A stretch of DNA of 64,000 nucleotides from assembly GCA_947591245.1 (NCBI GenBank), contig CANQCY010000002.1, positions 100,911-164,910 of the forward strand, in the 5' to 3' direction. The notes under the pieces were generated by a model. That model was given only the letters and a program-made list of their open reading frames with translations. It was not told where the DNA came from and searched no databases. Positions 1-9,977 of the stretch are shown here, in pieces (positions within the stretch are counted from its first letter, which is position 1; every line of letters begins with the position of its first letter). A program made the translations under genes and the position numbers. Source of the stretch: an uncultured Lachnospiraceae bacterium. GTDB taxonomy: Bacteria; Bacillota; Clostridia; Lachnospirales; Lachnospiraceae.

Positions 1-1154
1 AGCGTAAAATACAGAGCATTCAAAAATCCCTGAATCGGAAAAAATAACGCAGTCACGACGATAAACCGCTGTCCATAAGCCCTGACCTGCTCTGTCGTAT
101 CATAAAACTGCGGAAACACGCCGGACAACAAAATAAGAATTACAGTGAGGACGACGCAGATTCCTCCGGTAAACCACATGAGCTGAAAGGCATTCTTTTT
201 TGCTTTTCCGTATTCACCCGCACCGAGCGTCTGTCCGCTCAATATTCCGACCGCTGAACCAAGTGAGACAAATACGACGTTCAGCAGGTTGCAGATTGCA
301 TTGGAGATGTTTAAGCCCGCCACGACCTCCAGCCCCCTTATGGAATAGCACTGTGTAAGGGCTGCGATTCCGCCGGCCCACAAAAATTCATTAAAAAAAA
401 TCGGAAGCCCCTTCCGCAGCATCCGGACAGCAGATTCCCTGGGCAAAAGAAGAGTCCGGTACAATCCCGTCAAAAACTCGTGCCGGCTCCGCTTCGCATG
501 CGCCCATATTACTACCGCCAGCATTTCCACTGCTCGCGCAATCGCCGTTGCAATCGCAGCTCCGCATACGCCAAGCGCCGGAAAACCGAATTTTCCGTAA
601 ATCAAAAGATAATTTAGAACTATATCCGCAAGCACGGAAATAATCCCCGCCGCCATAGGCTTTAAACTGTCGCCCGTCTCCCTGAGGCTGCTGGCGTAAA
701 TCTGCGTGATGCCGAACGGGAGCAGCGTAAACAGCATGACATTCATATACTGCTTCGCATATCCCATCGTCAGCGCGGCGTCTACCGCCTCGCTCTCTCC
801 TTTCAGATACAGCCCGATCAGCCATTCGCCCCCGCCGATGAAAATAAGCGTACCCGCCAGAATACACGCAGCACATATCCATATTTTCATCCTGACGCTA
901 TTTTTAAATCCCTCAACATTCCTCTGGCCGTAATATTGCGCCCCGTAAATCCCCGGACCGGATATGCCGCCAAATACTGCGAGATTAAATACAAAAAGCA
1001 GCTGTCCTACAACCGACACCGCCGTAATCGCCTCCGTGCCGAGACTTCCTACCATCACGTTGTCCACCAGCGTCACCATATTGGTTATGCCGTTTTGGAT
1101 CATCATGGGCACCGCCAGCTTAAGCGCCCTTTTATAAATCATTCTGTCTTTCAT
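1..1154 (-). CDS. MATE family efflux transporter (3' end truncated by window edge)
   Basis: Reverse-strand translation MKDRMIYKRALKLAVPMMIQNGITNMVTLVDNVMVGSLGTEAITAVSVVGQLLFVFN... is typical of the MATE N-terminal half; no stop before position 1. Confidence 0.9.
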   Translation of the reverse strand, partial: MKDRMIYKRALKLAVPMMIQNGITNMVTLVDNVMVGSLGTEAITAVSVVGQLLFVFNLAVFGGISGPGIYGAQYYGQRNVEGFKNSVRMKIWICAACILAGTLIFIGGGEWLIGLYLKGESEAVDAALTMGYAKQYMNVMLFTLLPFGITQIYASSLRETGDSLKPMAAGIISVLADIVLNYLLIYGKFGFPALGVCGAAIATAIARAVEMLAVVIWAHAKRSRHEFLTGLYRTLLLPRESAVRMLRKGLPIFFNEFLWAGGIAALTQCYSIRGLEVVAGLNISNAICNLLNVVFVSLGSAVGILSGQTLGAGEYGKAKKNAFQLMWFTGGICVVLTVILILLSGVFPQFYDTTEQVRAYGQRFIVVTALFFPIQGFLNALYFT

Positions 1155-1205
1155 CCTATGTCAAATCCTCCAGCTGATTCCCTCCATCATTGCCGTCTGT
1201 TGCCC

Positions 1206-2420
1206 CTATCTGCCGCCCGCGATCTCCAGCGCCCTCTGCAGCTGGTTATCCTTACTCTCATCATACTCTCCCCCTCCGCCTTCATACTCCACTTCCACAT
1301 CCGGCGTAAGCCCCTTTTTGTGTATGCTGACGCCGCCCGGAAGGAAATATTCCGCCGTTGTAAGTTTAAGGCCGCCTCCGCAGTAATCTTCCAGCGAAAG
1401 CACCGTCTGCACAACGCCTTTTCCGAAGCTCTGGGTTCCGACTAATTTCGCCGCCCCCCTCGCCTGCATCGTTCCGGCAAATACCTCCGAGGCGCTGGCG
1501 CTGTTTCCGTTAATGAGTACCGCGACCGGACGGTCAAAGCTCCTTTCATTTGTGGATCGAAACGTCTCGTCGCCATATTTTTTGTTCTTTTCCGTAATCA
1601 GTTCCCCTTCCGGCAGCATTTCATCCAGCATCGCCAAAACCGTATCCAGCGATCCTCCGCCATTATCCCGGACGTCTATGACCAAACCGTCTACCTCATC
1701 CTTTTTCATATTTTCAATTACTGTGCCAAATTGCTCATCCGTTTCCTTATCAAATTCGGAAACCTTAATATAGCCTATATTTCCATACTTTTTGGAGGTG
1801 ACGGATACAACGTCCACCCTGCCGCAGACCACATTCAGATCCAGCTCCTTCTTCTCCCCGTCCTCTGTCTGGCGCTCGACCGTAACCACAATTGTTTTAC
1901 CGTCATTTGCCTCTTTTTTGACCATCGCCACCACATCAGAAAGAGCGGACGCCGCCACGTCTGTCCCGTCAATACGGAGAATGCGATCCTTTTTTTGAAT
2001 CCCCGCCTTCGCTGCCGGTCCTCCCTCCATGATATCCTCAACTTGGATGGTTTTGTCATCCGTCTGTATGAGAGTCACTCCGATGCCCACATAAGAACCG
2101 TTGATTCCATTCATAAGCTCTTTATATTCCGTCGCGGTGAAATATTGCGAATACCTGTCGCCAAGCGCGTCCACCATTCCTTTGGCAGCGCCGTCCGACA
2201 GCTCTTCATCTGAATATTCCCCCTGATAATACTCCTCAATGCATTTCTCGATCACCTTCGATTTATCATAAATCTGCTGTGTTGCAGAGCCCCGGATAAA
2301 CAACTGAATCCCAAAATATCTGCAGATAACGATCAGGGCTGACGTAAAGGCAACCCCAAATATAATTCCAAAAACAAAGCCTTTTCTACATTCCTTCGAC
2401 ACCAGATCACTTCCAAACAA
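1206..2420 (-). CDS. S41 family C-terminal processing peptidase (PDZ + S41)
   Basis: PDZ segment (GIGVTLIQTDD...GGPAAKAGIQKKDRILRIDG) and S41 motifs (VDGLVIDVRDNGGGSLD, GNSASASEVFAG, GTQSFGKGVVQ). Confidence 0.93.
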   Translation of the reverse strand: MFGSDLVSKECRKGFVFGIIFGVAFTSALIVICRYFGIQLFIRGSATQQIYDKSKVIEKCIEEYYQGEYSDEELSDGAAKGMVDALGDRYSQYFTATEYKELMNGINGSYVGIGVTLIQTDDKTIQVEDIMEGGPAAKAGIQKKDRILRIDGTDVAASALSDVVAMVKKEANDGKTIVVTVERQTEDGEKKELDLNVVCGRVDVVSVTSKKYGNIGYIKVSEFDKETDEQFGTVIENMKKDEVDGLVIDVRDNGGGSLDTVLAMLDEMLPEGELITEKNKKYGDETFRSTNERSFDRPVAVLINGNSASASEVFAGTMQARGAAKLVGTQSFGKGVVQTVLSLEDYCGGGLKLTTAEYFLPGGVSIHKKGLTPDVEVEYEGGGGEYDESKDNQLQRALEIAGGR

Positions 2421-2432
2421 AATATTTTCGCT

Positions 2433-3698
2433 TTATTGACTCACATAATTCAAGGGGTCTACATAATTTCCATTGACAGAAACGCCAAAATGCAGATGAG
2501 CCCCTGTAGAAACCCCGCTGGAACCAACATAGGCGATGACGTCGCCCTGCTTCACCTCCGCCTGTTCGCTGACCGCCAGGCTGGACGCATGCATGTATAC
2601 CGTGTACAGGCTGTTTCCATGGTAAATCATGATATAGTTTCCCGCACTCGCGCTGTATGTCGCCGTCACTACCGTTCCGTCCGCTGAAGCTACGATCGGC
2701 GTACCCGACGGGACGGCGATGTCGATGCCCCGATGATACGTACTGGCTCCCTTCGTAGGACTGGTTCTGTTTCCAAAATACGAAGAAATCTTTCCTGTCA
2801 CCTGAAGAGGCCATCTGAGCTGCCCGTCAGCCGCATACGCATCTGAGCCCGGCTGCGCCGTATCCCCCTGTGCGGAGCCAGCCTGGGCCGCTTTCTGCGC
2901 CGCTGCCTGACGCGCCGCCTCCTGCTGTTCGATCATCCTTTGTTTTTCAAGCAGCAGGTTCTCGACCTCCTGTTCCTGTTTGGCAACCTGTTCGCTAAAG
3001 GTCTGAACCTTGCTGTCCCGGAACGATATCGCACTGTCCAGTTTGCTCATTTCGGATTTCTTATTTTCCTTCAATTCCTTTAATGCATCTTTATCCGCCC
3101 CTGCTTCTTCCTGCAGAATAGCAATTTCCTCAATTTTTTCCTCCATCCTGGCGCGCCGCGCCTCCGCTTCTTCTTTCGTCTTCTCATACTGCTCAAACAA
3201 TCCCGTATCATATTGGGAAATTTTCTCGATGTACTCCGAGCGGTTCATGAAATCGCTCAGGCTCTCCGCACTGAAAAGGACATCCATATACCCCCCGCTG
3301 CCATTTTCATACATATATTTTATTCTCTTCTTCATCGTTTCATACTGTTCTTTTTGAAGATTTTCAGCCTCTTCCAGCTCATCTTCCAGCGTCCCTAAGG
3401 ACTTGCGCGCCGCACTCACCTGTTTTTTCAAATCGGAAAGCGTCTTTGTTACTTTTTCAATCTTTTTGTCTACTTTTTTTACGTACTCAAGCAGATCCCC
3501 TTTGCTCCCTTCGAGCTCGGCGATCTCATCTTTCAATTCCTTTACGCGCTTTTTTGCCTGTTCTTTTGCTTCCTCCGCCTGCTGTATTTTGCTGTCCAGG
3601 TCCGACGTGCCCGTCTCCGCCACCGCCCTCAGTCCCGGCAGGCAGAAACTCGCAAACACAGCGCTCAATAAAAATACGGATAACAGCTTCTTTTTCAT
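2433..3698 (-). CDS. Murein hydrolase activator / M23 peptidase with N-terminal coiled coil (EnvC/PcsB/CwlO-like arrangement)
   Basis: Signal peptide MKKKLLSVFLLSAVFASFCLPG, long coiled coil, C-terminal M23 motifs (YHRGIDIAVPSGTPIVAS, GAHLHFGVS). Start trimmed to the signal peptide Met. Confidence 0.92.
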   Translation of the reverse strand: MKKKLLSVFLLSAVFASFCLPGLRAVAETGTSDLDSKIQQAEEAKEQAKKRVKELKDEIAELEGSKGDLLEYVKKVDKKIEKVTKTLSDLKKQVSAARKSLGTLEDELEEAENLQKEQYETMKKRIKYMYENGSGGYMDVLFSAESLSDFMNRSEYIEKISQYDTGLFEQYEKTKEEAEARRARMEEKIEEIAILQEEAGADKDALKELKENKKSEMSKLDSAISFRDSKVQTFSEQVAKQEQEVENLLLEKQRMIEQQEAARQAAAQKAAQAGSAQGDTAQPGSDAYAADGQLRWPLQVTGKISSYFGNRTSPTKGASTYHRGIDIAVPSGTPIVASADGTVVTATYSASAGNYIMIYHGNSLYTVYMHASSLAVSEQAEVKQGDVIAYVGSSGVSTGAHLHFGVSVNGNYVDPLNYVSQ

Positions 3699-3709
3699 GC
3701 AATACCCCC

Positions 3710-4627
3710 CTAAATATCCAAATGTCTCCTTACCGTCACAAAACTGCCAATAAAACCGATCCCAATTCCGATCAGAAAACAGAGCGGAATCAAAATCTGA
3801 AATACCTGTCCCGCCTCCAGAAAGCTGAGCCATTTTAAGATCACATTAAATTTGCTTGTTATATATTCAATAATAAAATTATAGCTGAACAGAAGTATCA
3901 CAAGCGGGATCGCGGCTCCGACAATCCCGATCACGACGCCCTCCACGATAAACGGCGCCCGAATAAAGAAATCGGAAGCGCCCATCAGCCTCATAATCCC
4001 GATCTCTGCCCTTCTCACAGTGATTCCGGTAGAAATGGTGGAATTTATAAGAAACATCGAAACCGCCAGAAGAATCATGATGACGGCGATTGACACATAG
4101 CTGACGAGCGCGCTCGCATTTTCCAGATTTTTTGCCGTCTCATCCGAGCGTTTCACCTGCCTGACCCCATCAATGTCGAGTATATACTCGACCACTTCAT
4201 TCTGCTGCGAGATATTTTTCAAAAAAACCTGATAAGAAGCAGAATCTTTGAGCGGATTATCCGTTCCGAAACTATCTATCAGTTCCGGATTGTCTCTGAA
4301 ATTCTCCTTCGTAAATTTATCCCACGCCTCTTCTGCTGAAATATATTCAATATGGTCTACTTCCTGACGGAACATGATTGCCTCCCCGATCGCCTCAATC
4401 TGTTCTTTCGAAGCTCCGTCATCGAAAAAGACCGTCACGCCGACCGATGTTTCCATTTCCTTTATCATATGCTGGAAATTGCTTACTACAAAATAAAATA
4501 AACCAAACAAAAACAGGCACGCTGAAATCGTACTGATCGACGCCAGCGTAAACAGCCGGTGTTTTCTCAAGCTTTTTAACCCCTGGCGAACGCTGTAAAG
4601 AAATACGCTAATCCCTCTCATATTCAT
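3710..4627 (-). CDS. ftsX: Cell division protein FtsX
   Basis: FtsX-like permease (SVRQGLKSLRKHRLFTLASISTISACLFLFG; ...RRAEIGIMRLMGASDFFIRAPFIVEG), overlaps the ftsE 3' end. Confidence 0.95.
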   Translation of the reverse strand: MNMRGISVFLYSVRQGLKSLRKHRLFTLASISTISACLFLFGLFYFVVSNFQHMIKEMETSVGVTVFFDDGASKEQIEAIGEAIMFRQEVDHIEYISAEEAWDKFTKENFRDNPELIDSFGTDNPLKDSASYQVFLKNISQQNEVVEYILDIDGVRQVKRSDETAKNLENASALVSYVSIAVIMILLAVSMFLINSTISTGITVRRAEIGIMRLMGASDFFIRAPFIVEGVVIGIVGAAIPLVILLFSYNFIIEYITSKFNVILKWLSFLEAGQVFQILIPLCFLIGIGIGFIGSFVTVRRHLDI

Positions 4628-5339
4628 ATCCACCTTTTTTCTCATCCCGGATAAGCCGCCCATCTTCCAAGGTAACCACCCGCTTCTGCATCACGTCTAC
4701 TATATCGTTATTATGAGTCACCACTACAACTGTCGTGCCCATCTTGTTTACTTCCTGAAGCAGCATCATAATATCCCATGCATTCTGCGGATCCAGATTT
4801 CCGGTCGGCTCATCCGCCAGCAGAATCGTGGGCTGGTTGACGAGCGCCCTGGCGATTGCCACCCGCTGCTGCTCGCCTCCGGACAGTTCGTCCGGATAGG
4901 CGTCCGATTTATCCGTAAGACCGACAATCGTCAGCATTGTCGTCACGTTGCGTATGATATCCCTCTTTCCCCTTCCTATAATCCTTTGGGCGAATGCGAT
5001 ATTCTCGAAAACCGTCCTGTCGTTGAGCAGTCGGAAATCCTGAAATACAACCCCGATATTCCGTCGGTAAAGAGGTACTTGTTTGCGTTTCAGCTTGTTT
5101 ACAAGCCTTCCGGCAATATACAGCCTGCCCGAGGTGGGATCAAGTTCTTTCAAAAGAAGCTTAATAAATGTCGACTTTCCCGAACCGCTTTTTCCCACGA
5201 CAAAAACAAACTCGCCTTTTTGTATGCGGAGCGTGATGTTTTTCAAAGCGTCCACCCCTGTCTGGTACTGCTTGCTCACGCCATCCAGTGCAATAATTGG
5301 TAACTGCTTCTTCTCCGTCATTGTTCCCTCCATTCGCAT
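4608..5339 (-). CDS. ftsE: Cell division ATP-binding protein FtsE
   Basis: Walker A GKSGSGKST, signature LSGGEQQRVAIARAL, Walker B ILLADEPTGNLD; directly upstream of ftsX. Confidence 0.96.
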   Translation of the reverse strand: MRMEGTMTEKKQLPIIALDGVSKQYQTGVDALKNITLRIQKGEFVFVVGKSGSGKSTFIKLLLKELDPTSGRLYIAGRLVNKLKRKQVPLYRRNIGVVFQDFRLLNDRTVFENIAFAQRIIGRGKRDIIRNVTTMLTIVGLTDKSDAYPDELSGGEQQRVAIARALVNQPTILLADEPTGNLDPQNAWDIMMLLQEVNKMGTTVVVVTHNNDIVDVMQKRVVTLEDGRLIRDEKKGGYEYERD

Positions 5340-5377
5340 TAGCGGACAAATTTATTTTGCACTCCCGCCACGATCAA

Positions 5378-6466
5378 TCAGTAATCGATGGATTCAAGAT
5401 ACTGCATATATTTTACAACCATAAGTGCAATCTTAAACGTAATGGCGTCGTCAAAAACCCTCAAATCAAGCCCGGTGCTCTTCTGTATCTTATCGAGCCT
5501 GTACACAAGCGTATTCCTGTGAATATAGAGCTGTCTCGACGTCTCCGACACATTCAGGCTGTTTTCAAAAAACTTATTAATGGTTGTAAGCGTTTCCTCA
5601 TCAAATTCATTGGGCGATTTATCCGTAAAAATTTCTTTTATAAACATCTTGCAAAGCGGCATCGGCAACTGGTAAATAAGCCTTCCGATTCCGAGATTGC
5701 TGTATGCGACTACATGCTTGTCACTGTAAAAAATCCTTCCGACGTCCAGCGCCATCTTCGCCTCCTTATAAGACCGGGACACCTCTTTCAACTCGTTCAC
5801 AATCGTGCCAAACGCTACATGGACTTTCGACATCGCCTCGGTATTCAGCATGTCGACGATCACCTTCGCCGTCTTTTCCAAATCGGAAACTGTTTCTTTT
5901 GCGCCCACCTCTTTTACAAGAATAATATTTTTTTCATCTACGGCTGTAATAAAATCCTGCGTCTGGGTGGCAAACATGCTGCACACGGTATCCAGCGCGC
6001 CGGTATCCTTCTCTCGGTTCGTCTCGATTAAATATACTACCCGCCTCGTATTGATCTCGATATGCAATTTTTTCGCACGGTTAAAAATATCTACCATGAG
6101 CAGATTGTCAAGCAGAAGATTTTTTATGAAATTATCCTTATCATACCTTTCCTTATATGCGACAAGAAGACTTTGGATTTGAAAAACGACGATCTTTCCA
6201 ATCGTATAGATTTCCTCTGAATCTCCCCGTATAACCACGACGTATTCCAAACAATCCTCTTCATATATTTTAAAATACTGGCATCCGTTCAACAGCTGGC
6301 TGTCCGCAGACGACCGGACAAATTCCTGCCCCTCCTCTGCTAATGCAAAAAAATCATCGGAAGTAAAAGCAAGGGTATTTCCTTCCGTATCCATAATGCA
6401 CAGGTCGTTTTTTGTAATCCCCTTAATGCCATCCAGCGTGTTTTGCAAGATCTGATTTGAAATCAT
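5378..6466 (-). CDS. PucR/CdaR-type transcriptional regulator (C-terminal HTH)
   Basis: C-terminal ETSRQLYIHRNTLVYRLDKIQKSTGLDLRVFDDAITFKIALMV is the PucR C-terminal HTH pattern; N-terminus resembles a sensing domain. Confidence 0.85.
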   Translation of the reverse strand: MISNQILQNTLDGIKGITKNDLCIMDTEGNTLAFTSDDFFALAEEGQEFVRSSADSQLLNGCQYFKIYEEDCLEYVVVIRGDSEEIYTIGKIVVFQIQSLLVAYKERYDKDNFIKNLLLDNLLMVDIFNRAKKLHIEINTRRVVYLIETNREKDTGALDTVCSMFATQTQDFITAVDEKNIILVKEVGAKETVSDLEKTAKVIVDMLNTEAMSKVHVAFGTIVNELKEVSRSYKEAKMALDVGRIFYSDKHVVAYSNLGIGRLIYQLPMPLCKMFIKEIFTDKSPNEFDEETLTTINKFFENSLNVSETSRQLYIHRNTLVYRLDKIQKSTGLDLRVFDDAITFKIALMVVKYMQYLESIDY

Positions 6467-6552
6467 CGCGCACCTCCAAACTGAAGTCTACTTTTGTCGT
6501 ATTCTAAATCATTGTACCATCTTTGCCGAAAAAAGTAAACACGTAACTTTTC

Positions 6553-7143
6553 TCATCTGCTGTAAATAAAATCCGGCTTCACATCAAATTCGCCTGCCGG
6601 CAGGATGGAAACTTTCTGCTCTTCAAACGCCACAAGCATACTCGTTATTCCCGCACCGTACTGAAACAGGTAACGGTCATAATACCCTCCGCCGTACCCC
6701 ATGCGGAATCCCCGTTCATCAAACGCCACCCCCGGCATAACCATCAAAACCTCTTCTTTTGCCAAAAAACGGTCTTCCTCCGTCCGCCGCTCGAAGGACG
6801 CCGTCTCCCGCGGCTCCAAAATCCCCTGATAACCGCTTTCCAGTTTTGACAAATCCCTGACCGGATAAAAGCTCATCCGTTTCTCGCCGGCGTATGTTCT
6901 GGGCAGATACAGCTCTTTTCCCCGGAGCAAAGCCTCTCTGTTGAGCCTGTCCGTGTCCACCTCGGAGCGAAACGCAGAGTACGACAAAATAATGCGCGCC
7001 CGTTCATACTGCCCGGACTGCAGCACGTCTTCCATAATAGCTTCGGAATGCATCTTCCGATATTCCGGAGGCAGCGCGTCCCGAACCGCCAGCGCACGGC
7101 GGCGCGCTTCATCCTTTTTGGACCCATTTGCGCTTCCCATCAC
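6553..7143 (-). CDS. 5-formyltetrahydrofolate cyclo-ligase
   Basis: MVMPGVAFDERGFRMGYGGGYYDRYL motif. Confidence 0.95.
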   Translation of the reverse strand: MMGSANGSKKDEARRRALAVRDALPPEYRKMHSEAIMEDVLQSGQYERARIILSYSAFRSEVDTDRLNREALLRGKELYLPRTYAGEKRMSFYPVRDLSKLESGYQGILEPRETASFERRTEEDRFLAKEEVLMVMPGVAFDERGFRMGYGGGYYDRYLFQYGAGITSMLVAFEEQKVSILPAGEFDVKPDFIYSR

Positions 7144-7367
7144 GCCTTCCCTTTCTTTTTAAGCGGGGAAACGGTTCCATCTGCCTCTAAGATCGAAACA
7201 TTTTCCAGCGTTGCGCGCAGATTTCTGCGGATAGAAGCGACGTATTCCATTCGCAGCGAAGCCTGCTCCTTCAACTCTTCTTCGGTGATTGTACCCTCTT
7301 TTTTCTTTTTATACAGTTCATTGATGCGCGCTATCTTTTTTTCGTCCATACCCTCTCCTCCATTCAC
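7140..7367 (-). CDS. DUF896 family protein
   Basis: KIARINELYKKKKEGTITEEELKEQASLRMEYVASIRRNLRATLENV is the DUF896 pattern. Confidence 0.93.
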   Translation of the reverse strand: MNGGEGMDEKKIARINELYKKKKEGTITEEELKEQASLRMEYVASIRRNLRATLENVSILEADGTVSPLKKKGKA

Positions 7368-8215
7368 GGATTCCTGCTTTGCAGATATTCTTTCAAATGA
7401 AAATGCCTTGTTTTATGCGCCTTAAATACCGTTCCGATTTCCTCCCCTTCAAACAGCCGGGTAATATTTTCCATATCTTCTCCGTTTATAATCGCCATAT
7501 CCGTTCCGGCATCGTTCGCAATGCCGGCCGCAAATATTTTCGCGCTCATTCCTCCTGTTCCAAGCGATGTGGAAGGCCCTTTCGCCATCTCCACCAGCTC
7601 ATCGCTGATACTTTCCACATAAGGAATAAACTTGGCATCCGGATTCTTATTCGGATCGCTTGTATACATTCCGTCAATATCGCTAAGCAGGACAAGCAGG
7701 TCCGCTTTTACAACTGCCGACACGATCGCCGACAGCGTATCGTTATCGCCAAAATCAATCTCATCCGTCGCCACTGTATCGTTTTCATTGACGATCGGTA
7801 TCGCCCCCAGCTTCAGAAGCTCTTCAAATGTGTTTCGCGCATTGTGGCGGCTCGTATCGTCAACGATCGTAAATTTCGTCATCAATATCTGCGCGGTATA
7901 TTGGTTATACTCCGAAAACAGTTTCTGGTACACCGTCATCAGGCGGCTCTGCCCGATCGCCGCGCATGCCTGTTTCAGTGAAATCGTATCCGGTTTTTTT
8001 CCCAGTCCCAGCGACTTACGCCCCACGCCGATTGCACCGGAGGAAACAACAATGATGTCCTTCCCCCGGTTATGCAAATCCGTCAGCGTGCGCACAAATT
8101 TTTCAAGTTTAACAAGATCGAGCCCGCCTGTCTCTTCATGCGTGATCGTAGACGTGCCCACTTTAAATACAATACGTTTTTTATCTTTAAAATTGCTTCT
8201 CATCCTTTTCCCCAT
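7364..8215 (-). CDS. proB: Glutamate 5-kinase (no C-terminal PUA extension)
   Basis: RIVFKVGTSTITHE, IIVVSSGAIGVGRKSLG, PIVNENDTVATDEIDFGDNDTLSA, GTGGMSAKI. Confidence 0.95.
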   Translation of the reverse strand: MGKRMRSNFKDKKRIVFKVGTSTITHEETGGLDLVKLEKFVRTLTDLHNRGKDIIVVSSGAIGVGRKSLGLGKKPDTISLKQACAAIGQSRLMTVYQKLFSEYNQYTAQILMTKFTIVDDTSRHNARNTFEELLKLGAIPIVNENDTVATDEIDFGDNDTLSAIVSAVVKADLLVLLSDIDGMYTSDPNKNPDAKFIPYVESISDELVEMAKGPSTSLGTGGMSAKIFAAGIANDAGTDMAIINGEDMENITRLFEGEEIGTVFKAHKTRHFHLKEYLQSRNP

Positions 8216-9914
8216 TTCCTTTTCTTCTTATGATTTGTTCCGCCACGCGCAATCCGTCCATCGCCGCCGACATAATCCCTCCGGCATAACCGGCTCCCTC
8301 GCCGCACGGATACAGGCGGCTCACGCTCACGGATTCAAACTCTTTATCTCTCACGATTCTCACCGGCGACGACGTTCTCGTCTCCGTTCCCATGACAAGC
8401 ACATCCCCGTCGTCAAACCCCTTCATTTTCGTACCGAACTGCTCCATCCCCTCTATAATACCATCTGCCGCAAACGGGGGCAATAAATTTTTCACATCTG
8501 CCGCCACAAAATCACCCTTCGTACACGGATACTGCCCCGAAATGCTGCCGGAAACATGACCCGATTTAAAATCCTCAAACCGCTGCACCGGAATCTTCCC
8601 CTGCCCGGCGGCATAAGCCCGCCGCTCCAGCTCCCTCTGAAACTCCACGCCGGCGAGCGCGTCCGCACTTCCGAAATCCGCTTCATTTACCGTAACGATC
8701 ACCGCGCTGTTCGCACTTTCGGAATTGCGGGAATGGCAGCTCATCCCATTGACCGCCGTCATTCCCTCTTCGCTTGAAGCATTCACGACATAACCGCCCG
8801 GGCACATGCAAAAGCTGTAAACCCCTCTGCCGTCACTCGTCTTTCCCGCGAGTTTATAATCCGCCGCCGGAAGCCCCTCCTCATCAAAGCCGTACTGCAT
8901 CTCATTGATTGCTTTTTGCGGATGCTGTACCCTGACGCCGATGGCAAAGGCTTTCTGCTCCATTGCAATTCCGGCGTTGCGAATCATCTGAAACGTATCC
9001 CTCGCGCTGTGTCCAACTGCCAGCACGCACGCATCGCACAAAATCGTGCGTTCCTCTCCCTGTTCATCCCTCACGCGGATACCGGTCAGCCGTCTGCGAT
9101 TTCCCGGCTGCCCGTGTTCTTCCGGTTCTCTGTTCGAGCGCCGCCCCTTTCCGCCAACCGGTTCGGTTAAAAATCCCGTCAAGCATGTATGAAACAGGTA
9201 GCTTCCGCCATATTCCAGAATCGCCTCCCTCATCGACCGGATCACGTCTCGCAGCCGATCCGTACCGATATGCGGTTTGGCGGCATAACAAATTTCCTTC
9301 GGTGCGCCGTGCTTTGCAAAGGTTTCCAAAATAAATTTCTTTTTGCCCGTCTTATCTTTCACGCCCGTATTTAACTTTCCATCCGAAAAGGTGCCTGCTC
9401 CGCCTTCCCCGAACGCGACATTTGTATCGGCGTCGAGCGTTCCCTCTTCCCAGAATTTCGACACTTTTCCAATCCGCTCCCCGATCGGGCCGCCCCGCTC
9501 GATAATCAACGGTTTTTTGCCGCACAAGGCAAGAAAATATCCGCACAGCAGTCCCGCCGGTCCCGAGCCGACGATCACGATGCGTTCGCTTTCGGCGCTT
9601 CCCTGTCCGTTTTCACGCGCGCTTCGGATCAGCGCTGACAAATCCGGCTGCTGTTCATGGCGCACGAGATTATTATTTTTCCTGTTTTTCCTGAAAATCC
9701 CTTCCTCATCCTCACACTCAAAAACGACCGTATATGTATAGAATAACTGCGGCTTCTTTCTGGCATCCAAACTCTTTCTCGCGATGTCCAAGCGCTTAAT
9801 CTGACTCTCCGGCACATGAATGCAGCGCGCAATTTTCTTTTTTAAAAGCGCAGTCTCTCGCTCCTTTGCCATATCCCTCTCATATTCAATTTTACACTGA
9901 CGATACTCAAGCAT
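8187..9914 (-). CDS. NAD(P)/FAD-dependent oxidoreductase (large uncharacterised FAD protein)
   Basis: IVGSGPAGLLCGYFLALCGKKPLIIERG Rossmann motif; C-terminal YPCGEGAGYAGGIMSAAMDGLRVAEQI. Confidence 0.9.
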   Translation of the reverse strand: MLEYRQCKIEYERDMAKERETALLKKKIARCIHVPESQIKRLDIARKSLDARKKPQLFYTYTVVFECEDEEGIFRKNRKNNNLVRHEQQPDLSALIRSARENGQGSAESERIVIVGSGPAGLLCGYFLALCGKKPLIIERGGPIGERIGKVSKFWEEGTLDADTNVAFGEGGAGTFSDGKLNTGVKDKTGKKKFILETFAKHGAPKEICYAAKPHIGTDRLRDVIRSMREAILEYGGSYLFHTCLTGFLTEPVGGKGRRSNREPEEHGQPGNRRRLTGIRVRDEQGEERTILCDACVLAVGHSARDTFQMIRNAGIAMEQKAFAIGVRVQHPQKAINEMQYGFDEEGLPAADYKLAGKTSDGRGVYSFCMCPGGYVVNASSEEGMTAVNGMSCHSRNSESANSAVIVTVNEADFGSADALAGVEFQRELERRAYAAGQGKIPVQRFEDFKSGHVSGSISGQYPCTKGDFVAADVKNLLPPFAADGIIEGMEQFGTKMKGFDDGDVLVMGTETRTSSPVRIVRDKEFESVSVSRLYPCGEGAGYAGGIMSAAMDGLRVAEQIIRRKGNGEKDEKQF

Positions 9915-9977
9915 TCCGCTTTCATCCTTCCTGTCTTGCCGGACTCTCCGTCCGGCGCAAACAATTCTTTCCGCCTT

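Noticed and set aside
391-882. Antisense and alternate-frame ORFs in the supplied track (e.g. 391..882, 936..1445, 18168..18716, 30053..30841, 49371..50699, 59839..60834).
   Set aside because: They overlap strong, family-recognisable CDSs in another frame and have Arg/His/Pro-rich composition typical of shadow frames.
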